Shown here: positions 16,588-25,734 of the stretch, one piece after another | How positions within the stretch are numbered: position 1 is the first letter of the stretch | Layout: each line of letters opens with the position of its first letter | NCBI GenBank assembly: GCA_050699515.1 | Contig: JBOHFF010000135.1 | Coordinates: 1-64,000 of the forward strand | Source of the DNA: GCA-003244245 sp050699515 | GTDB taxonomy: Bacteria > Actinomycetota > Actinomycetes > Mycobacteriales > Pseudonocardiaceae | Length of the DNA stretch: 64,000 nt | Direction of reading: 5' to 3' | Translations under genes and position numbers: made by a program | Notes under the pieces: generated by a model | Seen by the model: only the letters and a program-made list of their open reading frames with translations | Databases searched by the model: none | What the model was told of the DNA's origin: nothing

Positions 16588-17412
16588 TCAGCTGGCCAGC
16601 TCTCTTAGCGGTCCGGCCAGTCGGTTAGCCAGGTCAGCATCGACCCATTCGATCTCGACGAGCAGTGCTTGGCTGGTCACGCTGAAAGCGCGTCTGAGCT
16701 CAGCGATGTCGAGCGAGCAGACCAGCGTCTCGGCGAGCGCCGTGGTGATCTTCGGTGGGAGGCTGTCCATGCCCCGGCCCTGAACAGCAGGCACACCGTG
16801 ACGCAGGCACATCAGAGCGAGAACATGGTCCCGGACACTGCTGATCATGTACTCCGCCTGCCACACTCGACTCCGGGCAATGCTTGACCGAGCATGCAGC
16901 GCGTAGAGCCAGCCCAGACCGATCAGTTCAGCGGCGGCGGGCCCTGGTGGCATTGGTCGTTCGTTGGCCGTTCCGAACAGGAGCCGGAAGGTAGGAGCAA
17001 TGGCACCGAACTCCGCCGCCGACCAGAAGGCAAGATCGACCTGCAAGGTGCTCGCGAGCAGGAAGACCCGATACAGTGTGACACCCCGGATTACATCCAC
17101 GTGATGCACGGCACCGTGTTCCCGGTACATGCGGTCGGTCCAGTCGGCCAGCACCTGCTCACGGTCAGCGTCTGCGGCGAGGCACCAAGCGAGATCAATG
17201 TCCGACCACCGATCTTCACGACCGACCGCCGCCGACCCGGTGACCGCGGCACCGGTGATGCGGGGATCGACGTAGGCCGCTGACACCAGACTCTCGCGCA
17301 GTCGCCCTCGCTCCTCTGGCGTGAACACAGCACGAGAGACTACGGACCCTGCCCAGCACAGTGGGGAAGCGTTCCAGCCATATTCCGCCGCTGTCACGTT
17401 CGTCCGGTTCAT
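16588..17412 (-). CDS. Nucleotidyltransferase-domain protein
   Basis: A 274-residue protein of the polymerase-beta-like nucleotidyltransferase superfamily. Around residues 58-76 it has GSAAVGREDRWSDIDLAW, the GS-x10-DxD metal and nucleotide site, followed by VDVIRGVTLYRVFLL and LQVDLAFW, which supplies the third acidic residue. The C-terminal part is helical, as in aminoglycoside adenylyltransferases and Rv0914-like proteins. The ATG at 17412 is used, but GTG codons near VVSRAVF could be the true start. It is divergent from the 2H-phosphoesterase gene with 93 bases between. Substrate unknown; resistance is possible but not shown. Confidence 0.8.
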   Translation of the reverse strand: MNRTNVTAAEYGWNASPLCWAGSVVSRAVFTPEERGRLRESLVSAAYVDPRITGAAVTGSAAVGREDRWSDIDLAWCLAADADREQVLADWTDRMYREHGAVHHVDVIRGVTLYRVFLLASTLQVDLAFWSAAEFGAIAPTFRLLFGTANERPMPPGPAAAELIGLGWLYALHARSSIARSRVWQAEYMISSVRDHVLALMCLRHGVPAVQGRGMDSLPPKITTALAETLVCSLDIAELRRAFSVTSQALLVEIEWVDADLANRLAGPLRELAS

Positions 17413-17505
17413 GAGCGGTCCTCACTGGCACCGGCACCAGGGAACGCGACGTGGGCGGTGATCTCTGCCTGAGATGAGGTTCGCGACCGGCTCATACTCC
17501 ATGCC

Positions 17506-18081
17506 ATGACGGCGAGTGAGAGTGCGGTGATCGTCCCCGTGCCGGAGGCGGAACCGGCAGTCGAGTCCTTCCGGGCGGAGCTGGACCGCGCGGCCGCGTG
17601 GGGCATACCCGCGCACGTGACCGTCCTTTACCCCTTCCTGCCTCCCGACCTGATCGGACCGCAGGAGTTGCGCAGACTAAGCGAAGTGGTCCGCACGGTG
17701 CAACGCTTCGACGTCGCCTTCCCGCACGTTGAGTGGTTTGGTGGTGACGTGGTATGGCTGGCACCAGAACCCGGCGATGGATTCAAGGCCCTGACTGCCG
17801 CAGTGTCCTCGGCGTTTCCGGACTGCCCGCCCTATAGCGGCGCGTTCGCCGAGGTAATTCCCCATTTGACTGTCGCCGCGCGCGCCGACCCGAACCGAAT
17901 GCGCGCAGCGGCTCGTGCGGTGACTGCACGGTTACCGATCAACGCTCACGTGCAGAGGGTCCACCTCTATCAGGGCTCGGCCGCGCCTGGCGCCTGGCAT
18001 AGGAGCCGTAATGGAACAACATACCCACTGAAGTTGACATCGTCGCAGGTCCGGGGCTCCCAAAAATGTCTAACCGGATAA
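17506..18081 (+). CDS. 2'-5' RNA ligase-like (2H phosphoesterase) protein
   Basis: A 191-residue protein with the two HxT motifs that define the 2H phosphoesterase fold: His37-Val-Thr39 (HVTVLYPF) and His120-Leu-Thr122 (HLTVAARA). Such enzymes hydrolyse 2',3'-cyclic or 2'-5' phosphodiester bonds. The last 30 residues (YPLKLTSSQVRGSQKCLTG) look unlike the family and may come from a junction with the IS remnant that follows. The pairing with a divergent nucleotidyltransferase suggests the two act on related nucleotides or RNA ends, which is inference. Confidence 0.8.
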   Translation: MTASESAVIVPVPEAEPAVESFRAELDRAAAWGIPAHVTVLYPFLPPDLIGPQELRRLSEVVRTVQRFDVAFPHVEWFGGDVVWLAPEPGDGFKALTAAVSSAFPDCPPYSGAFAEVIPHLTVAARADPNRMRAAARAVTARLPINAHVQRVHLYQGSAAPGAWHRSRNGTTYPLKLTSSQVRGSQKCLTG

Positions 18082-18115
18082 GTTATTTCATTACAATGAC
18101 ATAGTGTCGCAGAAC

Positions 18116-18250
18116 TGCCTCTCGGCTAGGGACATGAACTGGCGCCGACAGGCCGCTCGGGTGCGCTACACGCCTGCTGACCGGGTGTGGTTGGCCGCCT
18201 TGTCCGGTTGGTGCCACGTCGCCGCTGGGCCGGACGTCCACCCACCGCAG
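18116..18250 (+). pseudogene. Integrase-type transposase fragment
   Basis: Short remnant of an rve-type transposase. The first frame gives RRQAARVRYTPADRVWLAALS. A frameshift near 18205 then gives RLVPRRRWAG, which together match the actinobacterial text RVRYxPADRxWLAALSRLxPRRRW. Nothing of the DDE core remains. The following 240 bases up to the lipoprotein gene carry no recognised coding signal. Confidence 0.6.
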
Positions 18251-18491
18251 CAGTCAGGGCCGGCTGCCCGAACTCACCGTCTCGTTGTTGCCAGCCACTT
18301 GCGTCATTCACTCGATCGTGTCTATCGTGCTCCAACTGGGGTTCGGCTCGATCAGACGGTGGTGTGCTTTGCCCGAGCTCCACGAAGAGCTGATTACCTC
18401 TATGACCCGGACCGCCTCTCACGCCAATAGGCGGGGCGTCATGGGGCTGAGCAGCCGGTTGCTCGCTCGGGTGGTCGGAGAAGGTTCGCCG

Positions 18492-20060
18492 ATGCGACGG
18501 CGAGTGCGGCTGGCGGCGTTGGCGCTGTGCGTGAGTGTGGTGGTGGCCTGCTCGTCCGGTGCGGGGGACAGCGGATCGATCAGGGTGGCCGACGTCGAGC
18601 TGAAGGTCGCGATCCCGGCGGACACCACGAGCGTCGAGGGTGACCGCGCGAACGTCGGAGTGGGCTCGCCGAACGCCGGCATCTACGAGACGCTGCTGCG
18701 GATGGACAACCAGCTCCAGGTCCGTCCCGGGCTGGCCGAGAGCTACGAGTTCATCGCACCCAACACCTGGCGGTTCAAGCTCCGCCAGGGCGTGATGTTC
18801 CACGACGGTAGCGAGCTGAGCGCGCAGGACGTGGTGTTCACTTTCGACCGATACGGCCGGATCGGCGGCCAGTACATCAAGGCTCAGGTCGGTGGCACGG
18901 TCGCGGTCGACAAGTACACGGTCGACTTCACCTCGTCAGTGCCCAACCTCAAGGTGCCGCTGCAGATGGTGCACCCCATCTTCGGGATCAAGAAGGCCGG
19001 CAGCGACCCGGCGCGCAAGCCGGTCGGCACCGGATCGTTCAAGTTCGTTTCCTACCAACCCAAGGAGAGCCTCGCCGTCGAGCGCTTCGACGGCTACTGG
19101 GACCAGCCGAACAAGGCCAAGCCGAAGAGCATCACGTTCCGCTACATCCCGGACGCGAACGCCCGGCTGCTGGCCCTGCAGGCGGGTGATGTCGACATCA
19201 TCCAGGATGCTCCGCTCGAGCAGCTCGAGGCGATCAGGGCGGACAACCGGATCAAGATCGTGTCCTCACCGGTGGGCGCTTACGAGGCGTTGAGCGTGAA
19301 CATCGGCGGTGAGAACGGCACCGGGGTCACCCAGTCGCTCGCCGTGCGCCAGGCCATCGCCAAGGGCATCGACCGGGCGCAGATCGTCGAGACGATCTAC
19401 GGCGGGCTGGCCGAGACGGGCCGGAGCATGGTCCCCCTCGCGGTTCTCGGCCCGGCCGCAAGCCAGGTCTCGGGCGGGCCGAGCTACGACCCGGACGGCG
19501 CGAAGCGGCTCCTTGAGTCCGACGGCTGGGTGCTCGACGCCGCGGGCATCTACCAGAAGGATGGCCAGCCGCTCACGCTCACCCTGGTCAGTGGTTTCCC
19601 GTCACCCGACGTGCACCGGCCGCTGCCCGAGGCGCTGCAGCAGCAGCTGCGCAAGATCGGTGCGGACGTGACGATCGTGGAGGCGTCCGACTACGACGAC
19701 GCGCTGGCGAAGACCGCCGGCCATCTCTACCTGGAGAAGGGCAATCAGAACGACGCGGACCCGGCCTTCCTGCCGCGGCTGTTCGCCAGCACCGCGCTGG
19801 AGCCGGATTCGGACTACGGCCGGTTGTTCGGTCCGGGCGCCGCGGCAGACCAGCTCATCGTGGCGGCCCGCGAGACGCGCGAGCTGGACCAGCTCCGCGA
19901 CTTGTCGGCTAAGACGCTGCGGGAGTTGCACGACGTGAGCGTGACGATCATCCCGATCGCCGGGCTGACCAACGTGTGGGCAGTGCGGCAGCCGGTGGAG
20001 GGCTTCGCGCCGCACTCGGCGTTCGTGCACACCAGCTATGCCAGCGTCACCAAGTCCTGA
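18492..20060 (+). CDS. Peptide ABC transporter substrate-binding lipoprotein
   Basis: Extracytoplasmic solute-binding protein (family 5, DppA/OppA/NikA type) that delivers ligand to the permeases encoded downstream. The 522-residue protein starts MRRRVRLAALALCVSVVVACSS, a lipoprotein signal with the cysteine at residue 21. The family signature follows: YETLLRMDN, WRFKLRQGVMFHDGSELSAQDVVFTFDRY and PVGTGSFKFVSY. GGAGAAGG upstream supports the ATG at 18492; in-frame starts back to 18285 would bury the signal peptide. It heads a six-gene operon. The ligand could be a peptide, nickel or another small molecule. Confidence 0.93.
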   Translation: MRRRVRLAALALCVSVVVACSSGAGDSGSIRVADVELKVAIPADTTSVEGDRANVGVGSPNAGIYETLLRMDNQLQVRPGLAESYEFIAPNTWRFKLRQGVMFHDGSELSAQDVVFTFDRYGRIGGQYIKAQVGGTVAVDKYTVDFTSSVPNLKVPLQMVHPIFGIKKAGSDPARKPVGTGSFKFVSYQPKESLAVERFDGYWDQPNKAKPKSITFRYIPDANARLLALQAGDVDIIQDAPLEQLEAIRADNRIKIVSSPVGAYEALSVNIGGENGTGVTQSLAVRQAIAKGIDRAQIVETIYGGLAETGRSMVPLAVLGPAASQVSGGPSYDPDGAKRLLESDGWVLDAAGIYQKDGQPLTLTLVSGFPSPDVHRPLPEALQQQLRKIGADVTIVEASDYDDALAKTAGHLYLEKGNQNDADPAFLPRLFASTALEPDSDYGRLFGPGAAADQLIVAARETRELDQLRDLSAKTLRELHDVSVTIIPIAGLTNVWAVRQPVEGFAPHSAFVHTSYASVTKS

Positions 20061-21123
20061 GCTGGCGCAGATCGAGGTCGGCCTGCACGGCGAAGTGCTA
20101 CTGGCCGCGACCCTGTGTTCACCGTCGGGGGGCCTGCCGCCGGGCCGGGTGGCCGCGCCGGGGATGGTTCTGATCGGGGGCACCGGCGGTGACACCAGGG
20201 ATGGCGATCCCGACCCGGCGGTGGCGATCCCGCCGGCCGGTGGGGGCGACGGCGCCGAGCCGGGGCGCTCAGGCCTGCTGCGGGCGATCGCGCACCGGCT
20301 GGCGGCGCACGGCGTCGCCTCACTGCGCTACGACAAGCGCGGCTGCGGGCGCAGCGGCGGACGGGCTGACGAGGCCAGCTACGACACCGACCTGGCTGAC
20401 GCGCTGACCGCCGTCGACTGGCTGCTCGGCCGGCCGGAGTGCGGCGGCGTGGTCGGCGTGATCGGGCACAGCGCCGGCGCGATGATCGCCGGCCGGGTCA
20501 ACCGGGAACGCCCGCAGCTGGCCGCGGTCGGGCTGCTCGCCGCGCTGTACGGCCCGGCCGATGCCATGATCGAGCGCAACTGGGGCCGAGTGGCCAGGTA
20601 CTGGTCGGAGTTCGGGCCGCGGCGCCAGGCATGGCTGATCGAGCACCGGCCGGCCGACGTAGTCCGGGGGTTCGGCGTCGAGGAGTTCCTGGCGGCGGTG
20701 CGGCAGGGCGCGCCCACCGTCCGGCTGGCCGCTCACGGCCACACGCTGATCCTGCGGACCGGGCGGGCTCGCCACGACATGCTGCACCGGCAACCGGCCG
20801 AGGAGCCCCGCGCGGTCCGGGCACCCGCGCTGGTGTTGCACGGCACGGCGGATCTCAACGTGCGGGTGGCCGACGCCTGGGACACCGTCCGGGCGCTGCG
20901 GGCCACCGGGAACGCCGCGGTCGAGCCGGCCGTGCTGCCCGGGCTGGACCACACCTTCCGCGCGGTGTCACCGGACTGGGTGACCAGGGCGTGGGAGCGA
21001 GTGTCCGGGGCGAGCCTGCACCACCCGGTCGATGTCTGCCCTCTGGACCTGATCGGCCGCTGGGCGGCGCGGGTGCTCGGGGAGGCGCCAGGGGTAGGGG
21101 AGGCGCGGCCGTGCTCGCCCTGA
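20038..21123 (+). CDS. Alpha/beta hydrolase embedded in ABC operon
   Basis: A 361-residue alpha/beta hydrolase with nucleophile elbow GHSAG (Ser145), RYDKRGCGRSGGRA before it, acid HGTADLNVRVAD and catalytic His in GLDHTF. No signal peptide, so cytoplasmic. It starts inside the last 23 bases of the substrate-binding protein gene and overlaps the permease start by 13 bases, so it is translationally coupled to the transporter. It probably hydrolyses an ester or amide in the imported compound. Confidence 0.88.
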   Translation: MPASPSPELAQIEVGLHGEVLLAATLCSPSGGLPPGRVAAPGMVLIGGTGGDTRDGDPDPAVAIPPAGGGDGAEPGRSGLLRAIAHRLAAHGVASLRYDKRGCGRSGGRADEASYDTDLADALTAVDWLLGRPECGGVVGVIGHSAGAMIAGRVNRERPQLAAVGLLAALYGPADAMIERNWGRVARYWSEFGPRRQAWLIEHRPADVVRGFGVEEFLAAVRQGAPTVRLAAHGHTLILRTGRARHDMLHRQPAEEPRAVRAPALVLHGTADLNVRVADAWDTVRALRATGNAAVEPAVLPGLDHTFRAVSPDWVTRAWERVSGASLHHPVDVCPLDLIGRWAARVLGEAPGVGEARPCSP

Positions 21124-22085
21124 TCGCCCGGCGGTTGCTGGCGGCCGCGCTGGCCTTGGTGGGAATCAGCGTGATCACCTGGAACCTGATGTCGCTCGCA
21201 CCGGGCGACGCGGCGCAGATCTACGCCCGGCAGTTCGCGGTCAGCGGGTTTCCCACCGCGGATGAGGTGGCCGCCGCACGGGCACACCTCGGGTTGGACG
21301 GCGGGGTGCTGTCCCAGTACGGGCGCTGGGCCGCCACCGCCGCCACCGGTGACCTGGGCCGGTCCTTCCAGTCCGGCGAGCAGGTGGTCGCTGAGCTGGC
21401 CCGGCGGCTGCCCGCCACCCTGGAGCTCACCCTGGCCGCGATGGCGATGATCGTGGTACTCGGGATCTCCGCCGGCACCCTCGCCGCGCTGCGCCCCAAC
21501 CGCCGCGCCGACCTGGCAGCCCGCCTCACCACGCTGGTCGTCGGCTCGGTGCCGTCGTTCTGGCTCTCGCTCGTGCTGATCTGGATCTTCGCGGCCAACC
21601 TCGGCTGGCTGCCGAGCACCGGCCGTGACGGGGCTGCGTCGCTGGTCTTGCCGGCGCTGGCGCTCGGCGTGCCCGGCAGCGCGGTAGTGATCCGGCTGGT
21701 ACGCGCGGCGGTGATCGACGCGCTGGCCGAGGACTACGTCATAGCCGCGCGTGCCCGGGGGGTGCCGGAGCGCTCGGTGGTGATCCGGCACGCGCTGCGC
21801 AACGCGCTGGTGCCGGTCAGCACCCAGCTGGGGCTCGTGTTCGGCGCGCTGCTGTCCGGCGCGGCGATCGTGGAGACGATCTTCGCCTGGCCCGGCGTGG
21901 GCAAGCTCGCGGTAGACGCGATCGCCAGCCAGGATTACCCGGTGCTGCAGGGCTTCGTGCTGTTCAGCGCGCTGATCTACCTGGGGGTGAACCTCGCCGT
22001 CGACCTGCTCTACCGGGTCCTCGACCCGCGGGTGACCAGGGAGACCGCGCGGGTGAACCAGCGCGCTCGCGGGCTGGCGACATGA
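21111..22085 (+). CDS. Peptide ABC transporter permease (DppB-like)
   Basis: A 324-residue inner-membrane permease with an N-terminal helix (RRLLAAALALVGISVITWNLM), the DppB signature LAPGDAAQIYAR, and five further helices. The EAA loop that contacts the ATPase is DYVIAARARGVPERSVVIRHALRNALVP. The GTG at 21111 is preceded by GGGGAGG; an open frame extends far upstream, but that part is a shadow of the hydrolase gene. It pairs with the next permease as a heterodimer. Confidence 0.92.
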   Translation: MLALIARRLLAAALALVGISVITWNLMSLAPGDAAQIYARQFAVSGFPTADEVAAARAHLGLDGGVLSQYGRWAATAATGDLGRSFQSGEQVVAELARRLPATLELTLAAMAMIVVLGISAGTLAALRPNRRADLAARLTTLVVGSVPSFWLSLVLIWIFAANLGWLPSTGRDGAASLVLPALALGVPGSAVVIRLVRAAVIDALAEDYVIAARARGVPERSVVIRHALRNALVPVSTQLGLVFGALLSGAAIVETIFAWPGVGKLAVDAIASQDYPVLQGFVLFSALIYLGVNLAVDLLYRVLDPRVTRETARVNQRARGLAT

Positions 22086-22954
22086 GCTCGGCGGAACTCG
22101 CCCCGTTCCTCGCCGATGCCGGGCTGGCCGGCGTCTGGCGCCGGTTCCTCCGCAACCCGGCGGCCGTGGCCGGTGGCGTGATCGTCGTGCTGGTCGTCGC
22201 GCTGGCGCTGTTCGGGCCGCTGCTGGCGCCGGGTAGCCCGATCGACGGCGAGCTGGGCGACCGGCTGGCCGGCCCCAGCGGGGCGCACCTGCTGGGCACC
22301 GACGCGCTGGGCCGCGACCAGCTCTCCCGGCTGCTGCACGGCGGTCGGACCACGGTACTGCTCGCCGCCGGGATGATGGCGGTGACCGCGCTGATCGCCG
22401 TGTTGGTCGGACTGGTTGCGGGGTTCCTCGGTGGTGTGGTCGACGCGGTCCTGATGCGGCTGTCCGACATCGTGCTGGCCTTTCCCAGCCTGGTGCTGGC
22501 GCTAGCGATCGCCGGGTTCCTCGGTCCGGGCCTGACCAACATGGCGCTGGCCCTGGTCGCGGTCTGGTGGGCGAGCCTCGCCCGGGTGGTGCGGGGCCAG
22601 GTGGTCGCGCTGCGCGGTCGGGGCTTCATGGACGCCGCCGTGATCTCCGGCGGCCGACCGACCGGCATCGTGGCCCGGCATGTGCTGCGCCACGTGCTCG
22701 GTGTGGTCACCGTGCTGGCCACGCACGACGTCGCCGTGCTGGTGCTGGCCATCGCCGGCCTGTCCTTCCTCGGGCTGGGCGCCTCGCCACCCAGCCCGGA
22801 GTGGGGCCGGATGCTCTTCGACGCCAAGCCGTACCTGGCCACCCAGCCGCTGGTGGCGCTCGTCCCGGGGATCGCGATCACGCTGACCGCGGTGGGCTTC
22901 ACGCTGGCCGGCGACGGCCTGCGGGACGCGCTGGACCCGACCGGCCGCAGCTGA
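22082..22954 (+). CDS. Peptide ABC transporter permease (DppC-like)
   Basis: A 290-residue second permease. The N-terminal part has the DppC-type opening (FLRNPAAVAGGVIVVLVVALALFGPLLAP), then LLGTDALGRDQLSRLLHGGRTTVLL. The EAA-type loop is GFMDAAVISGGRPTGIVARHVLRHVLG. It starts by ATGA overlap with dppB-like and ends by an A overlap (TGATG) with the ATPase gene. Confidence 0.92.
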   Translation: MSSAELAPFLADAGLAGVWRRFLRNPAAVAGGVIVVLVVALALFGPLLAPGSPIDGELGDRLAGPSGAHLLGTDALGRDQLSRLLHGGRTTVLLAAGMMAVTALIAVLVGLVAGFLGGVVDAVLMRLSDIVLAFPSLVLALAIAGFLGPGLTNMALALVAVWWASLARVVRGQVVALRGRGFMDAAVISGGRPTGIVARHVLRHVLGVVTVLATHDVAVLVLAIAGLSFLGLGASPPSPEWGRMLFDAKPYLATQPLVALVPGIAITLTAVGFTLAGDGLRDALDPTGRS

Positions 22955-23898
22955 TGAGCCTGCTTCAGGTGACCGACCTGACGGTCACCTTCCCCACCCA
23001 GAACGGGCCGGTACGGGCCTGCGACGGGGTGAGCCTCGACATCGACGCCGGCGAGGTGGTCGGCCTGGTCGGGGAGAGCGGCAGCGGGAAGTCGGTCGCC
23101 GCCCTCGCTGTGCTCGGTCTCCTCCCGCCCCTGGGCGTGGTCGAGGCAGGCAGCGTCCGCTTCGACGGGGTGGAGCTGCTCGGGGCGCCGCGCTCGGTGC
23201 TGCGGGCGGTGCGCGGCCGGCAGATCGGCCTGGTGTTCCAGGACGCGGCCCGAGCGCTGGATCCCGTGCACCGGGTTGGGTTCCACCTGGCGGAAGCAGC
23301 CGGTGGGGCAGCGGACGGGGCCGCGTTGCTGGACCGGGTTGGACTGCCCGCCGAGCTGCTGCGGCGCTACCCCCACCAGCTCTCCGGCGGCCAGCAGCAG
23401 CGGGTGATGATCGCGTGCGCGATCGCCGGCCGGCCGCGGCTGCTGATCGCCGACGAGCCGACCAGCTCGCTGGACTCGGTAACCCAGGTCCTCGTGCTGC
23501 GGGAGTTGATGCGGATCCGGGCACAGGAGGGCTGCGCGCTGCTGCTGATCTCGCACCAGCTGGGGCTGGTCAGCCGGGTCGCGGACCGGGTGACCGTGAT
23601 GTACCTGGGGCGGGTCATGGAGCAGACCACCGTCGCCGGGTTCACCTCCGAAGCGGCCCACCCTTACACCGTCGCGCTCGTCGCGGCTACCCCCGGGTAC
23701 CGCGGCGCGTTGCGCGGTCGGGTGATCCCCGGGCGGCCCGGGCTGCTGACCGACGTGCCGCCCGGCTGCCCTTTCCACCCCCGGTGCGGGCTCGCCGAGC
23801 CGCGCTGCCGTACCGAGTGGCCAGCGCTGCGCCGCGCTCCTGGGGGTGGCAGCGCAATGGCGTGCCACCTGCGCGAACCGCAGGGGGTGCCGCGATAA
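22954..23898 (+). CDS. Peptide ABC transporter ATPase (DppD-like)
   Basis: A 314-residue ATPase. Walker A GESGSGKS, Q loop LVFQDAARALDP, signature LSGGQQQR, Walker B LLIADEPTSSLD and switch His (ISHQLG) are all present. The C-terminal oligopeptide-transporter domain has the three cysteines of an iron-sulphur-like motif (CPFHPRCGLAEPRC). The start at 22954 overlaps the preceding stop. Confidence 0.93.
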   Translation: MSLLQVTDLTVTFPTQNGPVRACDGVSLDIDAGEVVGLVGESGSGKSVAALAVLGLLPPLGVVEAGSVRFDGVELLGAPRSVLRAVRGRQIGLVFQDAARALDPVHRVGFHLAEAAGGAADGAALLDRVGLPAELLRRYPHQLSGGQQQRVMIACAIAGRPRLLIADEPTSSLDSVTQVLVLRELMRIRAQEGCALLLISHQLGLVSRVADRVTVMYLGRVMEQTTVAGFTSEAAHPYTVALVAATPGYRGALRGRVIPGRPGLLTDVPPGCPFHPRCGLAEPRCRTEWPALRRAPGGGSAMACHLREPQGVPR

Positions 23899-24824
23899 CC
23901 CTGCAGTTCACCGGCGTCACGAAGATCTTCGGTGCGGGACGGGCGTGGTCGGCCCGGCCGGTCACCGCGGTGCGCGAGGTCGACCTCGACGTGCGGGTGG
24001 GGCAGACGCTCGGCGTGCTGGGAGAAAGCGGCAGCGGCAAGACCACGTTGTTGCGGCTAGCGGCGTTCATGCTGCGCCCGAGCGCCGGGCGGGTGCTGCT
24101 CGGCGACGTCGACCCGTGGTCGTTGCGGCCGCAGCGGCGCCGCCAGCTGCGGCGCCGGGTCCAGCTCGTGCTTCAGGCCAGCTCCGACCCGCTCGACCCG
24201 TTGCAGCGCGCCATCGACGCGGTCGCCGAGCCGCTGGCGAACTTCGGCGTCGCTGCCGCAGACCGGCGCGAGCGGGCAGCTGGAGCGCTGCTGCGGGTCG
24301 GGCTCACTGCCGACCTGGCTGGACGCTACCCTAGCCAGCTCTCCGGCGGCCAGCGCCAGCGGGTCAACCTGGCGCGGGCGATGGTGCTCGAGCCGGAGAT
24401 CGTGCTGCTCGACGAGCCGGTGAGCGCTCTGGACCCGAGCTCGGCAGCCCAGGTGCTCGAGCTTCTCGCCGCTGCACCTGGCCCGCGGCATCCCGGCTAC
24501 GTGCTGGTGAGCCACGAGGCGGAGGTCATCCGCGCGCTCGCCGACCGGGTGGCGGTGCTCTACGCCGGCCGGGTCGTCGAGCAGGGCACCGCATCCGACG
24601 TCCTGGACAGTCCCGCACATCCGTACACCCGGAGCCTTCGCGCCGCGCAACTGAGCCTGAATCCGGGCGGCGGGCTGCCCCAGGTTGCGCCGTTCGCACC
24701 ACCGGCGTCGACCGGTTGCCCCTTCGCCACCCGCTGCTCTGAGGTCACTCCCCGCTGCCGCACCGCAGACCCACCACCTACCCAGCTCCCCGACCGTCAG
24801 GTCCGCTGCTTCCTGTACCCCTGA
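23862..24824 (+). CDS. Peptide ABC transporter ATPase (DppF-like)
   Basis: A 320-residue second ATPase completing the heterodimer. Walker A GESGSGKT, signature LSGGQRQR, Walker B IVLLDEPVSALD, switch VSHEAEV and C-terminal CPFATRCSEVTPRC. No ATG fits. The GTG at 23862, 37 bases inside the previous gene, is the closest in-frame start before the first strand LQFTGVTKIFG, so the exact start is uncertain. The operon ends here. Confidence 0.9.
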   Translation: MPPARTAGGAAITLQFTGVTKIFGAGRAWSARPVTAVREVDLDVRVGQTLGVLGESGSGKTTLLRLAAFMLRPSAGRVLLGDVDPWSLRPQRRRQLRRRVQLVLQASSDPLDPLQRAIDAVAEPLANFGVAAADRRERAAGALLRVGLTADLAGRYPSQLSGGQRQRVNLARAMVLEPEIVLLDEPVSALDPSSAAQVLELLAAAPGPRHPGYVLVSHEAEVIRALADRVAVLYAGRVVEQGTASDVLDSPAHPYTRSLRAAQLSLNPGGGLPQVAPFAPPASTGCPFATRCSEVTPRCRTADPPPTQLPDRQVRCFLYP

Positions 24825-25185
24825 GCGCCCCGACCGAGCTGGCTCCCCAGCGAACCCGATCACCATCTTCTGACATGGTGGAGGGGTTGCCCGTCCCACC
24901 ACGTTCAGGCCACCCCCCCGGTGGCGGTGCCGGAGTCATGAAGGCCGAGGCGGAGATGCTCGCTGTGATAGACCGCCTCGTCAAGCAGCATCGCGAGGTG
25001 GTTGTCGTGAAGCTGGTAGACGATGCGCTGACCGGCGCGGATGGTGAGGTCATCGACGGGTCCAGCAACGTTGATCAGGCCACCATCACCGGCGAAATCG
25101 GGAAGCGCAAATCGTTCCGTCACGTCTGAGGTCTCGTCCGGACAGCATTCGGACGGCTACCGACTTGTGGGCAGCGCACAACAGG
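24825..25185. other. Spacer between ABC operon and IS remnants, coding uncertain
   Basis: Two overlapping antiparallel frames compete: plus 24875-25129 (84 codons, with LVKQHREVVVVKLVDDAL) and minus 25123-24905 (72 codons, with VYQLHDNHLAMLLDEAVYHSEHL). Neither has a convincing ribosome site or recognised family, so neither is called as a gene. Confidence 0.35.
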
Positions 25186-25189
25186 CGAC

Positions 25190-25350
25190 CCAGCGGGCCT
25201 GGCCGCGTCCGGTCGGTCCAGCGAGCGGGTGACGAGGTAGAGGCACTTGAGTGCAGCTTGTTCGGTCGGGAAGTGTCCTCTGGCTCGCACGGCGCGTCGG
25301 TAGTGGGCGTTGAGTGACTCGATCGCGTTGCTCGAACAGATGATCTTGTG
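25190..25350 (-). mobile_element. IS256/Mutator transposase C-terminal remnant
   Basis: On the minus strand the sequence reads ICSSNAIESLNAHYRRAVRA, then GHFPTEQAALKCLYLVTRS, followed after a frameshift by PTGRGQARW. This is the C-terminal catalytic region of IS256-family transposases. The N-terminal two thirds are missing. Confidence 0.8.
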
Positions 25351-25576
25351 AGATCTCGACGTCGTAGTCGAGGAATCCCATAAATTTTCACTGTCTTATA
25401 CTCAATGCTGTGTATGGGTGGTAGATCGCTGGAAGGGGTTTCTGTGCGGGTCGCAAGGCGAGTTCTGCTGTGTGTCGCGGTGTTGTGCTGGTGTTGGTTT
25501 CTCCGGGATTGGATCCTGCTTACAGTCCGGCAGTGGTGGCGCAGGAAGCACTGAGTACGAGGTGTTCTCAAGCGTT

Positions 25577-25630
25577 TCCGCCGTTCCCTCTCATCCGGTG
25601 TGTACACACCGGATGAGAGGGAACGGCGGA
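25577..25630. repeat. 54-bp perfect palindrome without spacer
   Basis: The 27 bases from 25577 (TCCGCCGTTCCCTCTC onward) are followed immediately by their exact reverse complement, centred on TGTGTACACA at 25599-25608. It lies between the IS256 and IS3 remnants and inside no gene. It may be two abutting inverted IS ends. Confidence 0.9.
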
Positions 25631-25734
25631 TGTCACCTACGACACGATTGAGCCTGTCCCCGTAGCACGGACACCCGACCTGAGGTGGCTACGGCCACCA
25701 TCTTCCGACGCCGCCCCGCCAGCGGTGACGGTGA

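Noticed and set aside
21964..23868. 634-codon open frame on the minus strand over the peptide transporter genes
   Set aside because: It lies antiparallel to two overlapping genes with clear ABC motifs; long antisense frames are common in GC-rich DNA and this one has low-complexity Arg/Ser/Pro text.
24875..25129. 84-residue plus-strand protein and 72-residue minus-strand protein
   Set aside because: Mutually antisense, no ribosome sites and no recognised family; left as undecided spacer.
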